A DNA stretch of 15,128 bases, from the NCBI GenBank assembly GCA_012728155.1, contig JAAYFR010000354.1, positions 1 to 15,128 of the forward strand, in the 5' to 3' direction. Positions 1-7,723 of the stretch are shown here, piece by piece. The translations under genes were made by a program, and so were the position numbers. The stretch's first letter is position 1; each line of letters starts with the position of its first letter. This DNA comes from Bacteroidales bacterium. GTDB taxonomy: Bacteria > Bacteroidota > Bacteroidia > Bacteroidales > Dysgonomonadaceae. The notes beneath the pieces are model-generated. The model saw only the letters and a program-made list of their open reading frames with translations, had not been told where the DNA came from and did not search any database.

Positions 1-78
1 GTTGTGATTTGGGTAAGAGGCATGTTTGATGTACGTTACATTCGTCTTCAGCAGTATCTTTTTAAAAAAAAAGTATGA
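1..78 (+). CDS. possible 3' end of an upstream gene (partial)
   Basis: Frame 1 is open from the first base to a TGA at 76-78 and reads as about 25 residues ending in a basic tail (YLFKKKV). The other two forward frames hit stops within the first 30 bases. A short basic C-terminus of this kind would fit a membrane or glycan-assembly protein preceding the cluster, but there are too few residues to assign a family. The reading ends in an A9 run at 64-72. The absence of a stop over 25 codons could also be chance. Confidence 0.35.
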   Translation, partial: VVIWVRGMFDVRYIRLQQYLFKKKV

Positions 79-93
79 AACGAGCATGATAAC

Positions 94-111
94 TGTTCTC
101 ACACAAGAACA
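94..111 (+). other. short inverted repeat in the leader before the glycosyltransferase cluster
   Basis: TGTTCT (94-99) pairs perfectly with AGAACA (106-111) around a six-base loop. It lies 16 bases after the possible stop at 76-78 and 130 bases before the first full gene. No T-run follows, so it is a poor intrinsic terminator on the plus strand; it could be a leader hairpin, a weak terminator or chance. The rest of 79-240 shows no convincing Bacteroides promoter: the best -7-like match, CACCTTTG at 136-143, has no TTTG at the expected upstream distance. Confidence 0.25.
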
Positions 112-240
112 TGACTAAAAGCGAGTTCCATACGACACCTTTGAATTTTTTCGAAAAGTGAATACAGAGATAAAACTTGTTTTAACTATGTTGAGCGAAG
201 AAAAAATCTAATAAAATTGAAAATAAATAATTTTAGTCGT

Positions 241-1122
241 ATGAAAAAAAGGGATATAGCAGTATTACTAACCTGCCACAACAGAAAAGCTAAGACGATC
301 GGCTCTCTTGCGTCATTATTTCAGGCAACTATTCCTCAGGAATATCAACTCGATTTCTATTTGACGGATGACGGATCTACTGATGGAACAGGCGATGCTG
401 TAGAGGAACTCTTTCCGCAAGTGCGGGTGATAAGAGGAGATGGCAATCTATTCTGGGCAGGAGGAATGAGTTTGGCATGGGAGACAGCCATGCAGGAAAA
501 ATCATATGATGCCTATTTGCTACTCAATGATGATGTGGAGTTGTATCCCGATTTTTTTATGAACCTGTTGGAAGCAGAAGCCTATTCGTTGAAAGAAACC
601 GGCAAGAGGGGTATCTATTCCGGTGCTACAGTCGATAAAAATGGGGAAGTAACCTATGGAGGATCCAAGGTAAACAACTATCTGCTGATTGTGAGATTGA
701 ATATGCTTGCACCCACAAAACAACCGCAAGTATGTGATATTACCAATGCAAATGTACTTTGGGTGAGTAAGGAGGTGGTAGACAAGATCGGCATATTCGA
801 TTATCATTTTACCCACGGTATCGCCGATTACGACTACTCCTTCCACGCCAAGAAGAAAAAAATACCGCTGTTTCTTGCGCCAGGAATATGTGGAGAATGT
901 ACCGACGATCACCAGAAGAACTGGAAAAGCAATCAATATACGCTGAAAGAGCGGATTGCCTACCTGAAGAGCCCTAAGGGACTGGCCTATGATGAGTATT
1001 TGTACTATATAGGAAAGCATTTTCCCCTGTTTCTGCCCTATTCATTTATGATGTTATGGATAAAGACTTTGTTTCCAACGATATGGGATCGGACTAAAAA
1101 AAATAAAAAAATTCCGCTATGA
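241..1122 (+). CDS. glycosyltransferase family 2 (GT-A fold)
   Basis: Predicted cytoplasmic or membrane-associated transferase that moves a sugar from a nucleotide donor to a growing lipid-linked glycan. The start is taken as the ATG at 241; an in-frame TTG at 217 would add eight residues unlike the family start. Counting from 241, the protein opens with the usual beta-strand (IAVLLTCHNR), then a DDGSTDGT nucleotide-binding loop near residues 43-50 and the metal-binding DxD-type signature NDDVEL near residues 96-101. The 293-residue length suits a single-domain GT2. A GDGNLFWAGG segment between the motifs is typical of the rhamnosyltransferase-like GT2 branch, but donor and acceptor cannot be assigned. 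The stop overlaps the next start (ATGA, 1119-1122), indicating translational coupling. The 3' end is very A-rich (A8-T-A7 around 1095-1111). Confidence 0.88.
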   Translation: MKKRDIAVLLTCHNRKAKTIGSLASLFQATIPQEYQLDFYLTDDGSTDGTGDAVEELFPQVRVIRGDGNLFWAGGMSLAWETAMQEKSYDAYLLLNDDVELYPDFFMNLLEAEAYSLKETGKRGIYSGATVDKNGEVTYGGSKVNNYLLIVRLNMLAPTKQPQVCDITNANVLWVSKEVVDKIGIFDYHFTHGIADYDYSFHAKKKKIPLFLAPGICGECTDDHQKNWKSNQYTLKERIAYLKSPKGLAYDEYLYYIGKHFPLFLPYSFMMLWIKTLFPTIWDRTKKNKKIPL

Positions 1123-2261
1123 TAAAAGAGAGAGGAACATCCAAACAGAGGATGATGATTTTTCATCCCGCACTGGCACCGTACCGGATCGACCAATTCA
1201 ATTTATTGAATGAACGGGTCGACCTCGAAGTGGTATTCCTTATGGAAGAGCTGTCGGACTTTACTATGGATCAGAAAAAATTGAGGGATGCATGCCAATT
1301 CAAAATCTCCTTCCTATTGAATGGTCTCCACTATAAAAGGCGTTTATTCCGTTTCGGCATACTGCGCAAAATAAGAGAAAGCAATCCCGATATAGTGATG
1401 GGATTCGAATATTCATTGACTACCCAGTACCTGATCATGTTAAAAAAAACGGGGGTTATAAAACAAAAAATTGGCACTTTCGTGGATGATAGCCTTGATA
1501 TTTGCAATAATGTGCAGTCTACTCTAAGAAAATGGGTCAGGAATAGATTGGTAAAGCAGCTTGATTTTATGGTGGTGATGTCGGGGGAGGTGGCAGCTTT
1601 TTACCGGGATCATTTAAAGATGGATGAGAAAAGATTGATTGTGTCGCCTATTTTGCAGCTACCTGAACGTCTGAGAAAAGAGGTTGCTACGATTGAGTCG
1701 TTTGCCAGCCGTTATGTTGAGGCTTATGGATTGAGAGGGAAAAAGATAGTTCTTTTCGTGGGACGTTTTGTTCCGGAGAAGGCATTACCGCAATTTCTGA
1801 AAAATATTGCCCCTCTCCTTCAATCTCGTGACGATGTACGGTTGGTACTGGTCGGCGAAGGGAAGGAAAGGGAGCAAATTGCAGAGGTAGTAAAAGAAAA
1901 AAAGATAGAAGAAAAAGTAATCCTACCGGGTAAGTACCAATCGGAAGAGCTCTACGGCTGGTATGCATCTGCTTCAGGATTTATATTGCCCAGTCTGTCA
2001 GAGACATTTGGTGCAGTAGTGAATGAAGCATTGATTTTTGGATTGAGAGTTTTCTGTTCACGCTATGCGGGAGCAGCAAGTTTGATCACCCCTGAGAACG
2101 GTGTTGTCTTCAACCCCTTGGATAGTAGGGATACTTGTGTGAAATTCCAACAATATATAACCAATCTGGAAGCTGTTGGAAATATCTCGCTGGAGAAGAA
2201 ACCCTCTTTGATGGAAGATCTGCGGCTCTCTTTTTTACGGGAATGGAGAAAAATAATATAG
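1119..2261 (+). CDS. glycosyltransferase family 4 (GT-B fold)
   Basis: Retaining GT-B transferase, 380 residues, probably adding one sugar to the repeat unit. The N-terminal acceptor domain starts with an MIFHPALAPYR segment (residues 13-23). The C-terminal nucleotide-sugar domain shows the FVGRFVPEKAL strand-loop (213-223), LVGEGKE (244-250) and the hallmark E-x7-E motif in SETFGAVVNEAL, with glutamates E295 and E303. All expected GT4 landmarks are present and the length is normal. The start at 1119 overlaps the previous stop by four bases. ATGs at 1152 and 1155 are alternatives that would remove 11-12 poorly conserved residues. Sugar specificity is not readable; fucose or mannose are possible only because gmd-fcl lie downstream. 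Confidence 0.9.
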   Translation: MIKERGTSKQRMMIFHPALAPYRIDQFNLLNERVDLEVVFLMEELSDFTMDQKKLRDACQFKISFLLNGLHYKRRLFRFGILRKIRESNPDIVMGFEYSLTTQYLIMLKKTGVIKQKIGTFVDDSLDICNNVQSTLRKWVRNRLVKQLDFMVVMSGEVAAFYRDHLKMDEKRLIVSPILQLPERLRKEVATIESFASRYVEAYGLRGKKIVLFVGRFVPEKALPQFLKNIAPLLQSRDDVRLVLVGEGKEREQIAEVVKEKKIEEKVILPGKYQSEELYGWYASASGFILPSLSETFGAVVNEALIFGLRVFCSRYAGAASLITPENGVVFNPLDSRDTCVKFQQYITNLEAVGNISLEKKPSLMEDLRLSFLREWRKII

Positions 2262-2272
2262 AATGATTTGTT

Positions 2273-3391
2273 ATGAGCCAGACAGGGAAAAATATCCTTT
2301 TTATGCTTCATTTGCCTCCGCCGGTTCATGGTTCTACCATAGTTGGAGAGCTTGTGAAAGAGAGGGAAATCCTCCATAAATCATTTCATGGCAGGTATAT
2401 CAACTTGATGTTGTCGAGTAAAGTAGATGAAAGTGGTAAAACAAATTTGAAGAAATTGTTCCGTGTGGTGATAATCTGGTTCAATTTGTTGGGGAAATTA
2501 TTGCACCGAAAGCCGGATTTATGCTACTACGCACTTACAACCACTGGATCGGGATTCTATAAGGATGTACTTTTTATAGCATTGATATATCTTTTTAGGG
2601 TTAAGATTGTATATCATATCCACAATAAGGGAGTAATAGATGCCCAAAAGAAAAAAATTAATCATCTATTTTACAAGTTCGTGTTTAAAGATGCATTTGT
2701 AATCCTGCTCTCCCAACATCTCTATTACGATGTGGAGGCATATGTGCCGCACAATCGCCTCTATTATTGTCCGAACGGCATTAAAGATTATCAACCAACT
2801 GCCGCTTTACTGACCTTATCCGAAGACAGACCTTTTACTATTCTCTTTCTCTCGAATCTTATTGAGGAGAAAGGTGTGTTTGTTCTGGTAGAAGCCTGTT
2901 CCATACTGAGAGATAAAGGATGCGAATTTCGGTGTAATTACGTGGGAGGAGAAGGAGATGTGAGTGAAAAGCAATTCAATGCATTTATAGAGAAAAAAGG
3001 TTTGACAGAGCAGGTGAAATATCTTGGAAAGCGATATGGTCGGTTGAAAGAGATCTCTTTTGAACAGTCCGATCTATTCGTCTTACCTTCACGATACGAC
3101 TGTTTCCCATTGGTGGTGCTGGAAGCAATGCAGCACGGCTTACCGGTAATAACCGCTTATGAAGGGGGAATGCCTGATATGGTAGATGAAGGGAGTAGCG
3201 GTTTCCTCCTCTCCCGTTACGATGATGCGGAAGAGTTGGCCGGGAGGATTGAATTATTGATCTCCGATCCGGAATTGCGTAATCAGATGGGAAGAAACGG
3301 CAGGGTTAAATATGAGAAAAATTTTACCTTGGCTGTTTTCGAAGAGCGATTACTTTGTATATTACAGGAAGTTATAGATTATAATAAATAA
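2273..3391 (+). CDS. glycosyltransferase family 4 with D-x7-E variant motif
   Basis: GT-B fold transferase of 372 residues. The N-terminus has a strand plus a Pro/His/Gly loop (MLHLPPPVHGST, 11-22). A hydrophobic stretch at 97-115 (LYFIALIYLF-type region followed by KIVYHIHNKG) probably belongs to the acceptor domain and membrane contact. The donor domain shows LFLSNLIEEKG (191-201), YVGGEGD (223-229) and the signature region SRYDCFPLVVLEAM. There the first acid of the usual E-x7-E pair is aspartate (D276) while the second is the normal E284. This conservative change occurs in some GT4 members, so activity is likely kept. The gene follows the preceding stop by 11 bases with no clear Shine-Dalgarno and is surely in the same transcript. 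Donor and linkage unknown. Confidence 0.9.
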   Translation: MSQTGKNILFMLHLPPPVHGSTIVGELVKEREILHKSFHGRYINLMLSSKVDESGKTNLKKLFRVVIIWFNLLGKLLHRKPDLCYYALTTTGSGFYKDVLFIALIYLFRVKIVYHIHNKGVIDAQKKKINHLFYKFVFKDAFVILLSQHLYYDVEAYVPHNRLYYCPNGIKDYQPTAALLTLSEDRPFTILFLSNLIEEKGVFVLVEACSILRDKGCEFRCNYVGGEGDVSEKQFNAFIEKKGLTEQVKYLGKRYGRLKEISFEQSDLFVLPSRYDCFPLVVLEAMQHGLPVITAYEGGMPDMVDEGSSGFLLSRYDDAEELAGRIELLISDPELRNQMGRNGRVKYEKNFTLAVFEERLLCILQEVIDYNK

Positions 3392-3395
3392 GAAA

Positions 3396-4322
3396 ATGTT
3401 ACGAGAAGTATCAAAAGAAGAGTATAGAAAATATTTTACTGTCGATCACCATCCCTATATCACAGAGGTATTTATTGCGCTGAATGAAAAAAAACAGGAG
3501 AGAGTAATCAGGCTGATGAGCGATAAATGCAGCTCCATTGGTCTTTTAGTAGGATTGAAAGAGGGGAAACTTCGATCTCCCTTTTCCGCACCGTTTGGAG
3601 GGTTTCATTATACGCATGAGTATATTGATTATAGTCTGATAGAGGAGTTTTTAACTGATCTGAAGGAGTATATTACCGATAATGGATTGGAAAAGATATC
3701 GATCACACTCCCTCCCGACCTCTATCAAGAAAATATGAATGCTAAGCTTGTGAATGCATTTATCCGACTTGGCTACAAAATGGAAATCCCCGATATGACT
3801 AATTGCGTGAATTTAATAGAATTTAATGGGAATTGGGTTAAGAGTGAAATAGGGAGGAACTGCAGAAGGGCAGTCAAAAATGGTTTTATGTTTTCAGTTG
3901 CGACCGAGAGGGAAGAGATGGAAGAGGTGTACAAACTGGTACAGAAAAACCGTGAAGGGTTGGGCCGTAAGATACATATGACATTCGATGATGTGCTGGA
4001 GGTGGCGGATATTTTTCCGGTAGACTTTTTTTCGATTAGGGAAAAGGATGGAAATTATATAGGAGCAGCAATTTTATACCGTGCACACAAAACGATTGTG
4101 CAAGGGATCTTTATGGGTGGTGATCTGGAAAAACGGAATCTGGGAGTGATCGATTTCATGTATATGCACTGTTATAATTATTACAAGGAGATGGGGCTCA
4201 AATATATTGATCTTGGCACCTCCAGTCTTGATGGAGAACCCAATGTGGGTCTGTTAAGGTTTAAGGAAATTCATCATGGAGAGACATCTCTTCGTTACTC
4301 CTTTACATGGAAAAATGAATAA
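3396..4322 (+). CDS. FemAB / BioF2-like acyltransferase (GNAT superfamily)
   Basis: 308-residue protein resembling the double-GNAT FemAB family and the Acetyltransf_6 (BioF2-like) domain. Members transfer an aminoacyl group from tRNA (FemX, FemA) or an acyl group to amino groups of cell-wall or polysaccharide intermediates. Visible landmarks in the C-terminal half: the SEIGRNCRRAVKNGF segment (150-164), equivalent to the conserved arginine/lysine region where the acceptor lies; the KNREGLGRK turn (184-192); a core strand pair (YIGAAILYRA, 221-230); the HxTIVQGIFMGG strand (231-242); and a terminal YIDLGTSSLDG strand (270-280) followed by LRFKE. No signal peptide or membrane helix is seen. It lies four bases after the GT4 stop, so it is likely a decorating enzyme of this glycan. 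Amino-acid versus acetyl transfer cannot be decided from sequence. Confidence 0.75.
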   Translation: MLREVSKEEYRKYFTVDHHPYITEVFIALNEKKQERVIRLMSDKCSSIGLLVGLKEGKLRSPFSAPFGGFHYTHEYIDYSLIEEFLTDLKEYITDNGLEKISITLPPDLYQENMNAKLVNAFIRLGYKMEIPDMTNCVNLIEFNGNWVKSEIGRNCRRAVKNGFMFSVATEREEMEEVYKLVQKNREGLGRKIHMTFDDVLEVADIFPVDFFSIREKDGNYIGAAILYRAHKTIVQGIFMGGDLEKRNLGVIDFMYMHCYNYYKEMGLKYIDLGTSSLDGEPNVGLLRFKEIHHGETSLRYSFTWKNE

Positions 4323-4372
4323 CTTGTAAAAGTGGTCCGGCGTAGATTGAAATAGTTGAAAATTTAAAAGTA

Positions 4373-5092
4373 ATGGCTATGTTACAACAGTTTACATTGT
4401 TTAATGGGGTCTTAGAGGAGTTGCCTCCTTCAAAAAGATTGATTACCACGCTGAATGCTCATTCGTTCAATAGGGTCAAGAGAGATCCCGCTTTTCATGA
4501 GGCGCTTCAAGCAAGTGATCTGCTGTTGCCCGACGGTATCAGTGTAGTATGGGCTGTACGCCTTTTATACGGGAAAAAAATCAAGAAAATTGCGGGTGAT
4601 GATCTGTTCCATTTTGAGATGCAACGGGTGAATCGGAAAAAAGGGAAATGTTTTTTTCTGGGGAGTTCGGAAAAGACATTGGGCATGATTGAAGAAAGAG
4701 CAAGGAGAGAGTTCCCCGATTTGCAAGTGTATAGCTACTCGCCTCCCTATAAATCGGAATTCACGGAAGGAGAGAACCGTGCCATGATCGAGGCGGTGAA
4801 TCAAATTGAACCGGATGTGCTTTTTGTGGGAATGACGGCTCCAAAACAGGAGAAGTGGGCGCATACCCATTTCAACCGATTAAAAGCTGAGCATATCTGC
4901 TGTATAGGTGCTGTATTTGATTTCTATGCCGGAACAGTGCAACGTGCACCAGCATGGATGATAAGTGTCGGAATGGAATGGTCCTATCGATTGATAAGAG
5001 AACCCCGGCGCATGTGGAAGAGATATCTGATAGGGAATACCCTCTTTGTATTGGAAATATTGAAAGAGAAATTTAACGGACAGCAAAAATAG
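4373..5092 (+). CDS. WecG/TagA/CpsF family glycosyltransferase (GT26)
   Basis: 239-residue inverting transferase of the family whose known members add N-acetylmannosamine or N-acetylmannosaminuronate to undecaprenyl-PP-GlcNAc; other family members use other sugars. Motifs in order: TTLNAHS (25-31) with the conserved Thr and Asn, LLPDGISVVWA (51-61) with the catalytic-type Asp54, AGDDLF (73-78), FFLGSSE (93-99), GMTAPKQEKW (152-161), IGAVFDFYAG (177-186) and the C-terminal WSYRLIREPRRMWKR segment (202-216), a basic amphipathic part thought to bring the enzyme to the membrane. Length matches the family. The start at 4373 is preceded by an A-rich leader; the ATG at 4379 is an alternative. It sits just before the initiating phosphotransferase, so it probably acts on the second sugar. 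The true donor is unproven. Confidence 0.92.
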   Translation: MAMLQQFTLFNGVLEELPPSKRLITTLNAHSFNRVKRDPAFHEALQASDLLLPDGISVVWAVRLLYGKKIKKIAGDDLFHFEMQRVNRKKGKCFFLGSSEKTLGMIEERARREFPDLQVYSYSPPYKSEFTEGENRAMIEAVNQIEPDVLFVGMTAPKQEKWAHTHFNRLKAEHICCIGAVFDFYAGTVQRAPAWMISVGMEWSYRLIREPRRMWKRYLIGNTLFVLEILKEKFNGQQK

Positions 5093-5138
5093 ATATCACT
5101 TATTTTTAAATTTATTGCTTCTTTTAAAATCATAGCAT

Positions 5139-6527
5139 ATGAATTCAGATCATTCAGGAGTGAAATTCTTTTTTCTCCTTTTCGACCTACTTCTTTTAAA
5201 TATATCGGTCTATATGGTATCTCACAGTAGCCCGGTCTATGATTATGTGGATCTTCCGGGAAGAAACCTCTATATCCTGCATGCCAATATTTCAGAGCTC
5301 CTCGCCTATATATTGTACTCAAAGAGGAATTATTTTTTTACAGATAGTTATACGGAAAGGGTGAAAGCATTCAGTGTACGCTTTATTATCCTTCTGATTA
5401 CCCTTTTCGTGCTGGCTGAGATTTTTCTTCCCAAAGGGTACCATAAAGGTTTTCTGGTAGAATATACAGGTTTTTTCTTCGTGGTAAAAGTAATCGTTTT
5501 TTATTTTATCTATAAGGTGCAACAATATCGATATAAGAAAGGATATGCCCATCATAGGGTTGCTATTTTGGGAGTAGGAAATCCGGACTTGATATTGGGG
5601 AAATTGCTGAATGACAACCCTTCCTTAGGATTTAAACTGGCCGGGTACCTCACCAACAAAAATTATCAATCAGATTTTGCGACGTTGGGTGAGTTGAATG
5701 ATTTGGCCGCTTTATCGGAAAAATATAAACTGAATATGATTTTCGTGACCGACCCTGCCTATTTTACCAAAGAAAATACCCGAAAGTTACTTTCCATCTG
5801 TAATGAGACAGGATTGCGTGTTCGCTATATTCTGATGAAAGGGTATTGGAGTAATTATAATCACATAGGGAAAAAAAGAGAATCAGCCCGTTATTTTGAG
5901 ATGTTTAATCCCCAGCAGATTCCATTGGACAGCCTTACACTACGGGTTCAAAAACGAGCTTTTGATATTCTTTTCTCCACCGGTGTTATTTTATTTATAT
6001 TCAGCTGGTTGTTTCCCCTTATCTCTATAATGATTAAGTTGAACTCTAAAGGGCCTGTCTTTTTTCTGCAGAAAAGGACGGGAATCAATAACAAAACATT
6101 CAAATGTTTTAAATTCAGGACAATGACCGTGAATAAGGAATCCGACAGTAGACAGGCGCAGCTAAACGATTCCCGGATCACCTCAATAGGCTCCTTTTTG
6201 AGGCGTACCAACATCGACGAATTGCCGCAATTCGTAAATGTATTCCTCGGTAATATGTCGGTGGTAGGCCCCCGGCCGCATATGCTGAAACATACCGAAC
6301 AATATGCAGCACTGATACAATATTACAAAGTCAGGCATTTTGTCAAACCGGGTATAACCGGATGGGCACAGGTAAATGGGTATAGGGGACTGACAGATGA
6401 ACTCTGGAAAATGGAGAAAAGGGTGGAGTATGATATGGAGTATCTGGAAAAATGGAATTTTTTATGGGATTTTAAAATAATTTTCATGACGCTGTTCGGT
6501 AATAAAGCGTATGAAAATGCCGGATAA
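5139..6527 (+). CDS. polyprenyl-phosphate sugar phosphotransferase (WcaJ/WbaP-type polyisoprenyl-phosphate hexose-1-P transferase)
   Basis: Membrane enzyme of 462 residues that starts glycan assembly by moving a hexose-1-phosphate from a nucleotide sugar to undecaprenyl phosphate. The N-terminal part has four hydrophobic segments (about 9-27, 44-60, 81-97, 109-125). A Rossmann-like CoA-binding domain follows (VAILGVGNPD at 141-150). The catalytic bacterial sugar transferase domain begins at KRAFDILFS (272-280), with its membrane-inserted hairpin (281-300), GPVFFLQKRTG (305-315), FKCFKFRTM (321-329), the catalytic Asp-Glu pair D360-E361 in NIDELPQ, VVGPRP (375-380) and KPGITGWAQVNG (403-414). 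All core residues are present. The family usually uses UDP-glucose or UDP-galactose, sometimes an N-acetylated sugar; here it is unresolved. The 110 bases to gmd hold no convincing promoter or terminator. Confidence 0.95.
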   Translation: MNSDHSGVKFFFLLFDLLLLNISVYMVSHSSPVYDYVDLPGRNLYILHANISELLAYILYSKRNYFFTDSYTERVKAFSVRFIILLITLFVLAEIFLPKGYHKGFLVEYTGFFFVVKVIVFYFIYKVQQYRYKKGYAHHRVAILGVGNPDLILGKLLNDNPSLGFKLAGYLTNKNYQSDFATLGELNDLAALSEKYKLNMIFVTDPAYFTKENTRKLLSICNETGLRVRYILMKGYWSNYNHIGKKRESARYFEMFNPQQIPLDSLTLRVQKRAFDILFSTGVILFIFSWLFPLISIMIKLNSKGPVFFLQKRTGINNKTFKCFKFRTMTVNKESDSRQAQLNDSRITSIGSFLRRTNIDELPQFVNVFLGNMSVVGPRPHMLKHTEQYAALIQYYKVRHFVKPGITGWAQVNGYRGLTDELWKMEKRVEYDMEYLEKWNFLWDFKIIFMTLFGNKAYENAG

Positions 6528-6637
6528 ATGAAAAAATATTTTTCCAGGAATAGGGGAAAGAATAAACCGGTTTGTTTGGAGGTGAGTGAAGTGAGAAAAT
6601 CTTCGAATTGTAATTAAAAATAAAAAGTAGAAATAAT

Positions 6638-7723
6638 ATGACAAAAGTAGCGCTAATCACAGGTATTACAGGACAGGATGGATCGTTCCTGGCCGAATTG
6701 TTAATAGAAAAGGGATATCAAGTGCACGGCATCATGCGCCGTTCTTCATCATTCAACACAGCACGCATTGAACATCTCTATTTTGATGAGTGGGTAAGAG
6801 ACATGCAACGAGACAGGCTTGTCAATCTGCACTATGCCGATATGACCGACTCCAGCTCCTTAATTCGGATCATACAGACTACACAGCCGGATGAAATTTA
6901 TAATCTCGCAGCGCAGAGTCATGTCAAAGTAAGCTTCGATGTGCCTGAATATACGGCGGAAACGGATGCCGTAGGTACCCTTCGCCTGCTGGAAGCTGTC
7001 CGTATTCTTGGCTTGGAGCAGAAAACCAAAATTTATCAGGCATCTACATCGGAACTCTATGGATTGGTGCAAGAAGTACCCCAAAGGGAAACTACTCCCT
7101 TCTACCCCCGTAGTCCGTATGGAGTGGCAAAATTATACGGTTATTGGATAACAAGGAATTATAGGGAGTCTTACAATATGTTTGCCGTGAACGGTATCCT
7201 TTTCAATCATGAGAGTGAACGGAGAGGAGAAACATTTGTCACCAGAAAAATTACTATTGCAGTGGCACGCATCGCACAAGGGATGCAAGATAAACTCTAT
7301 CTGGGTAACCTGAATGCATCGAGGGATTGGGGATATGCCAAAGATTATGTGGAGTGTATGTGGTTGATATTGCAGCACGATACCCCCGAAGATTTTGTAG
7401 TGGCTACCGGAGAGATGCATACCGTACGCGAATTTTGTACCTATGCATTTGCCGAAGCAGGAATCAATCTTCGTTGGGAAGGTGTGGGCGTAAATGAGAA
7501 AGGAATTGATGCCACCACGGGGAAAATATTGGTAGAGGTAGATCCCAAGTATTTCCGTCCGGCAGAAGTGGAGCAACTTCTGGGCGATCCTACCAAAGCG
7601 AAGACTCTATTGGGATGGAATCCACGTAAAACATCATTTGAAGAATTGGTCAGATTGATGGTCAGACATGATATGAAATTTGTGAAGAAATTAAAAGTAA
7701 AAGATGCGATAGACAATGAATGA
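6638..7723 (+). CDS. gmd: GDP-mannose 4,6-dehydratase
   Basis: First step of de novo GDP-L-fucose synthesis: NADP-dependent conversion of GDP-D-mannose to GDP-4-keto-6-deoxy-D-mannose in the cytosol. It is an extended-SDR enzyme of 361 residues, normal for Gmd. The glycine motif GITGQDG is at 9-15, followed by the adenine-phosphate site RRSSSFNT (34-41). The catalytic set is complete: T137 and E139 in STSELYG, then Y161 and K165 in YGVAK. The substrate-binding region LFNHESERRGETFVTRKI (188-205) and SRDWGYAKDY are typical of Gmd. The gene overlaps fcl by eight bases, so the two are translationally coupled. The intermediate could also feed rhamnose or perosamine pathways, but adjacency to fcl points to fucose. 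Confidence 0.97.
   Translation: MTKVALITGITGQDGSFLAELLIEKGYQVHGIMRRSSSFNTARIEHLYFDEWVRDMQRDRLVNLHYADMTDSSSLIRIIQTTQPDEIYNLAAQSHVKVSFDVPEYTAETDAVGTLRLLEAVRILGLEQKTKIYQASTSELYGLVQEVPQRETTPFYPRSPYGVAKLYGYWITRNYRESYNMFAVNGILFNHESERRGETFVTRKITIAVARIAQGMQDKLYLGNLNASRDWGYAKDYVECMWLILQHDTPEDFVVATGEMHTVREFCTYAFAEAGINLRWEGVGVNEKGIDATTGKILVEVDPKYFRPAEVEQLLGDPTKAKTLLGWNPRKTSFEELVRLMVRHDMKFVKKLKVKDAIDNE

Noticed and set aside
61..72. A9 run at 64-72 and A8-T-A7 near 1095-1111 as possible phase-variable tracts.
   Set aside because: Both are at the very ends of reading frames, so slippage would change only a few terminal residues; A-runs are common throughout this A/T-rich DNA.
6528..6617. A 29-codon frame starting right after the phosphotransferase stop (MKKYFSRNRGKN...).
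   Set aside because: Very short, no recognisable family, no ribosome-binding signal; most likely chance in the gap before gmd.
6528..6637. TTTG repeats at 6571-6578 as the -33 part of a promoter for gmd.
   Set aside because: No TAnnTTTG box at the right distance; the gmd gene is more simply read as part of the upstream transcript.
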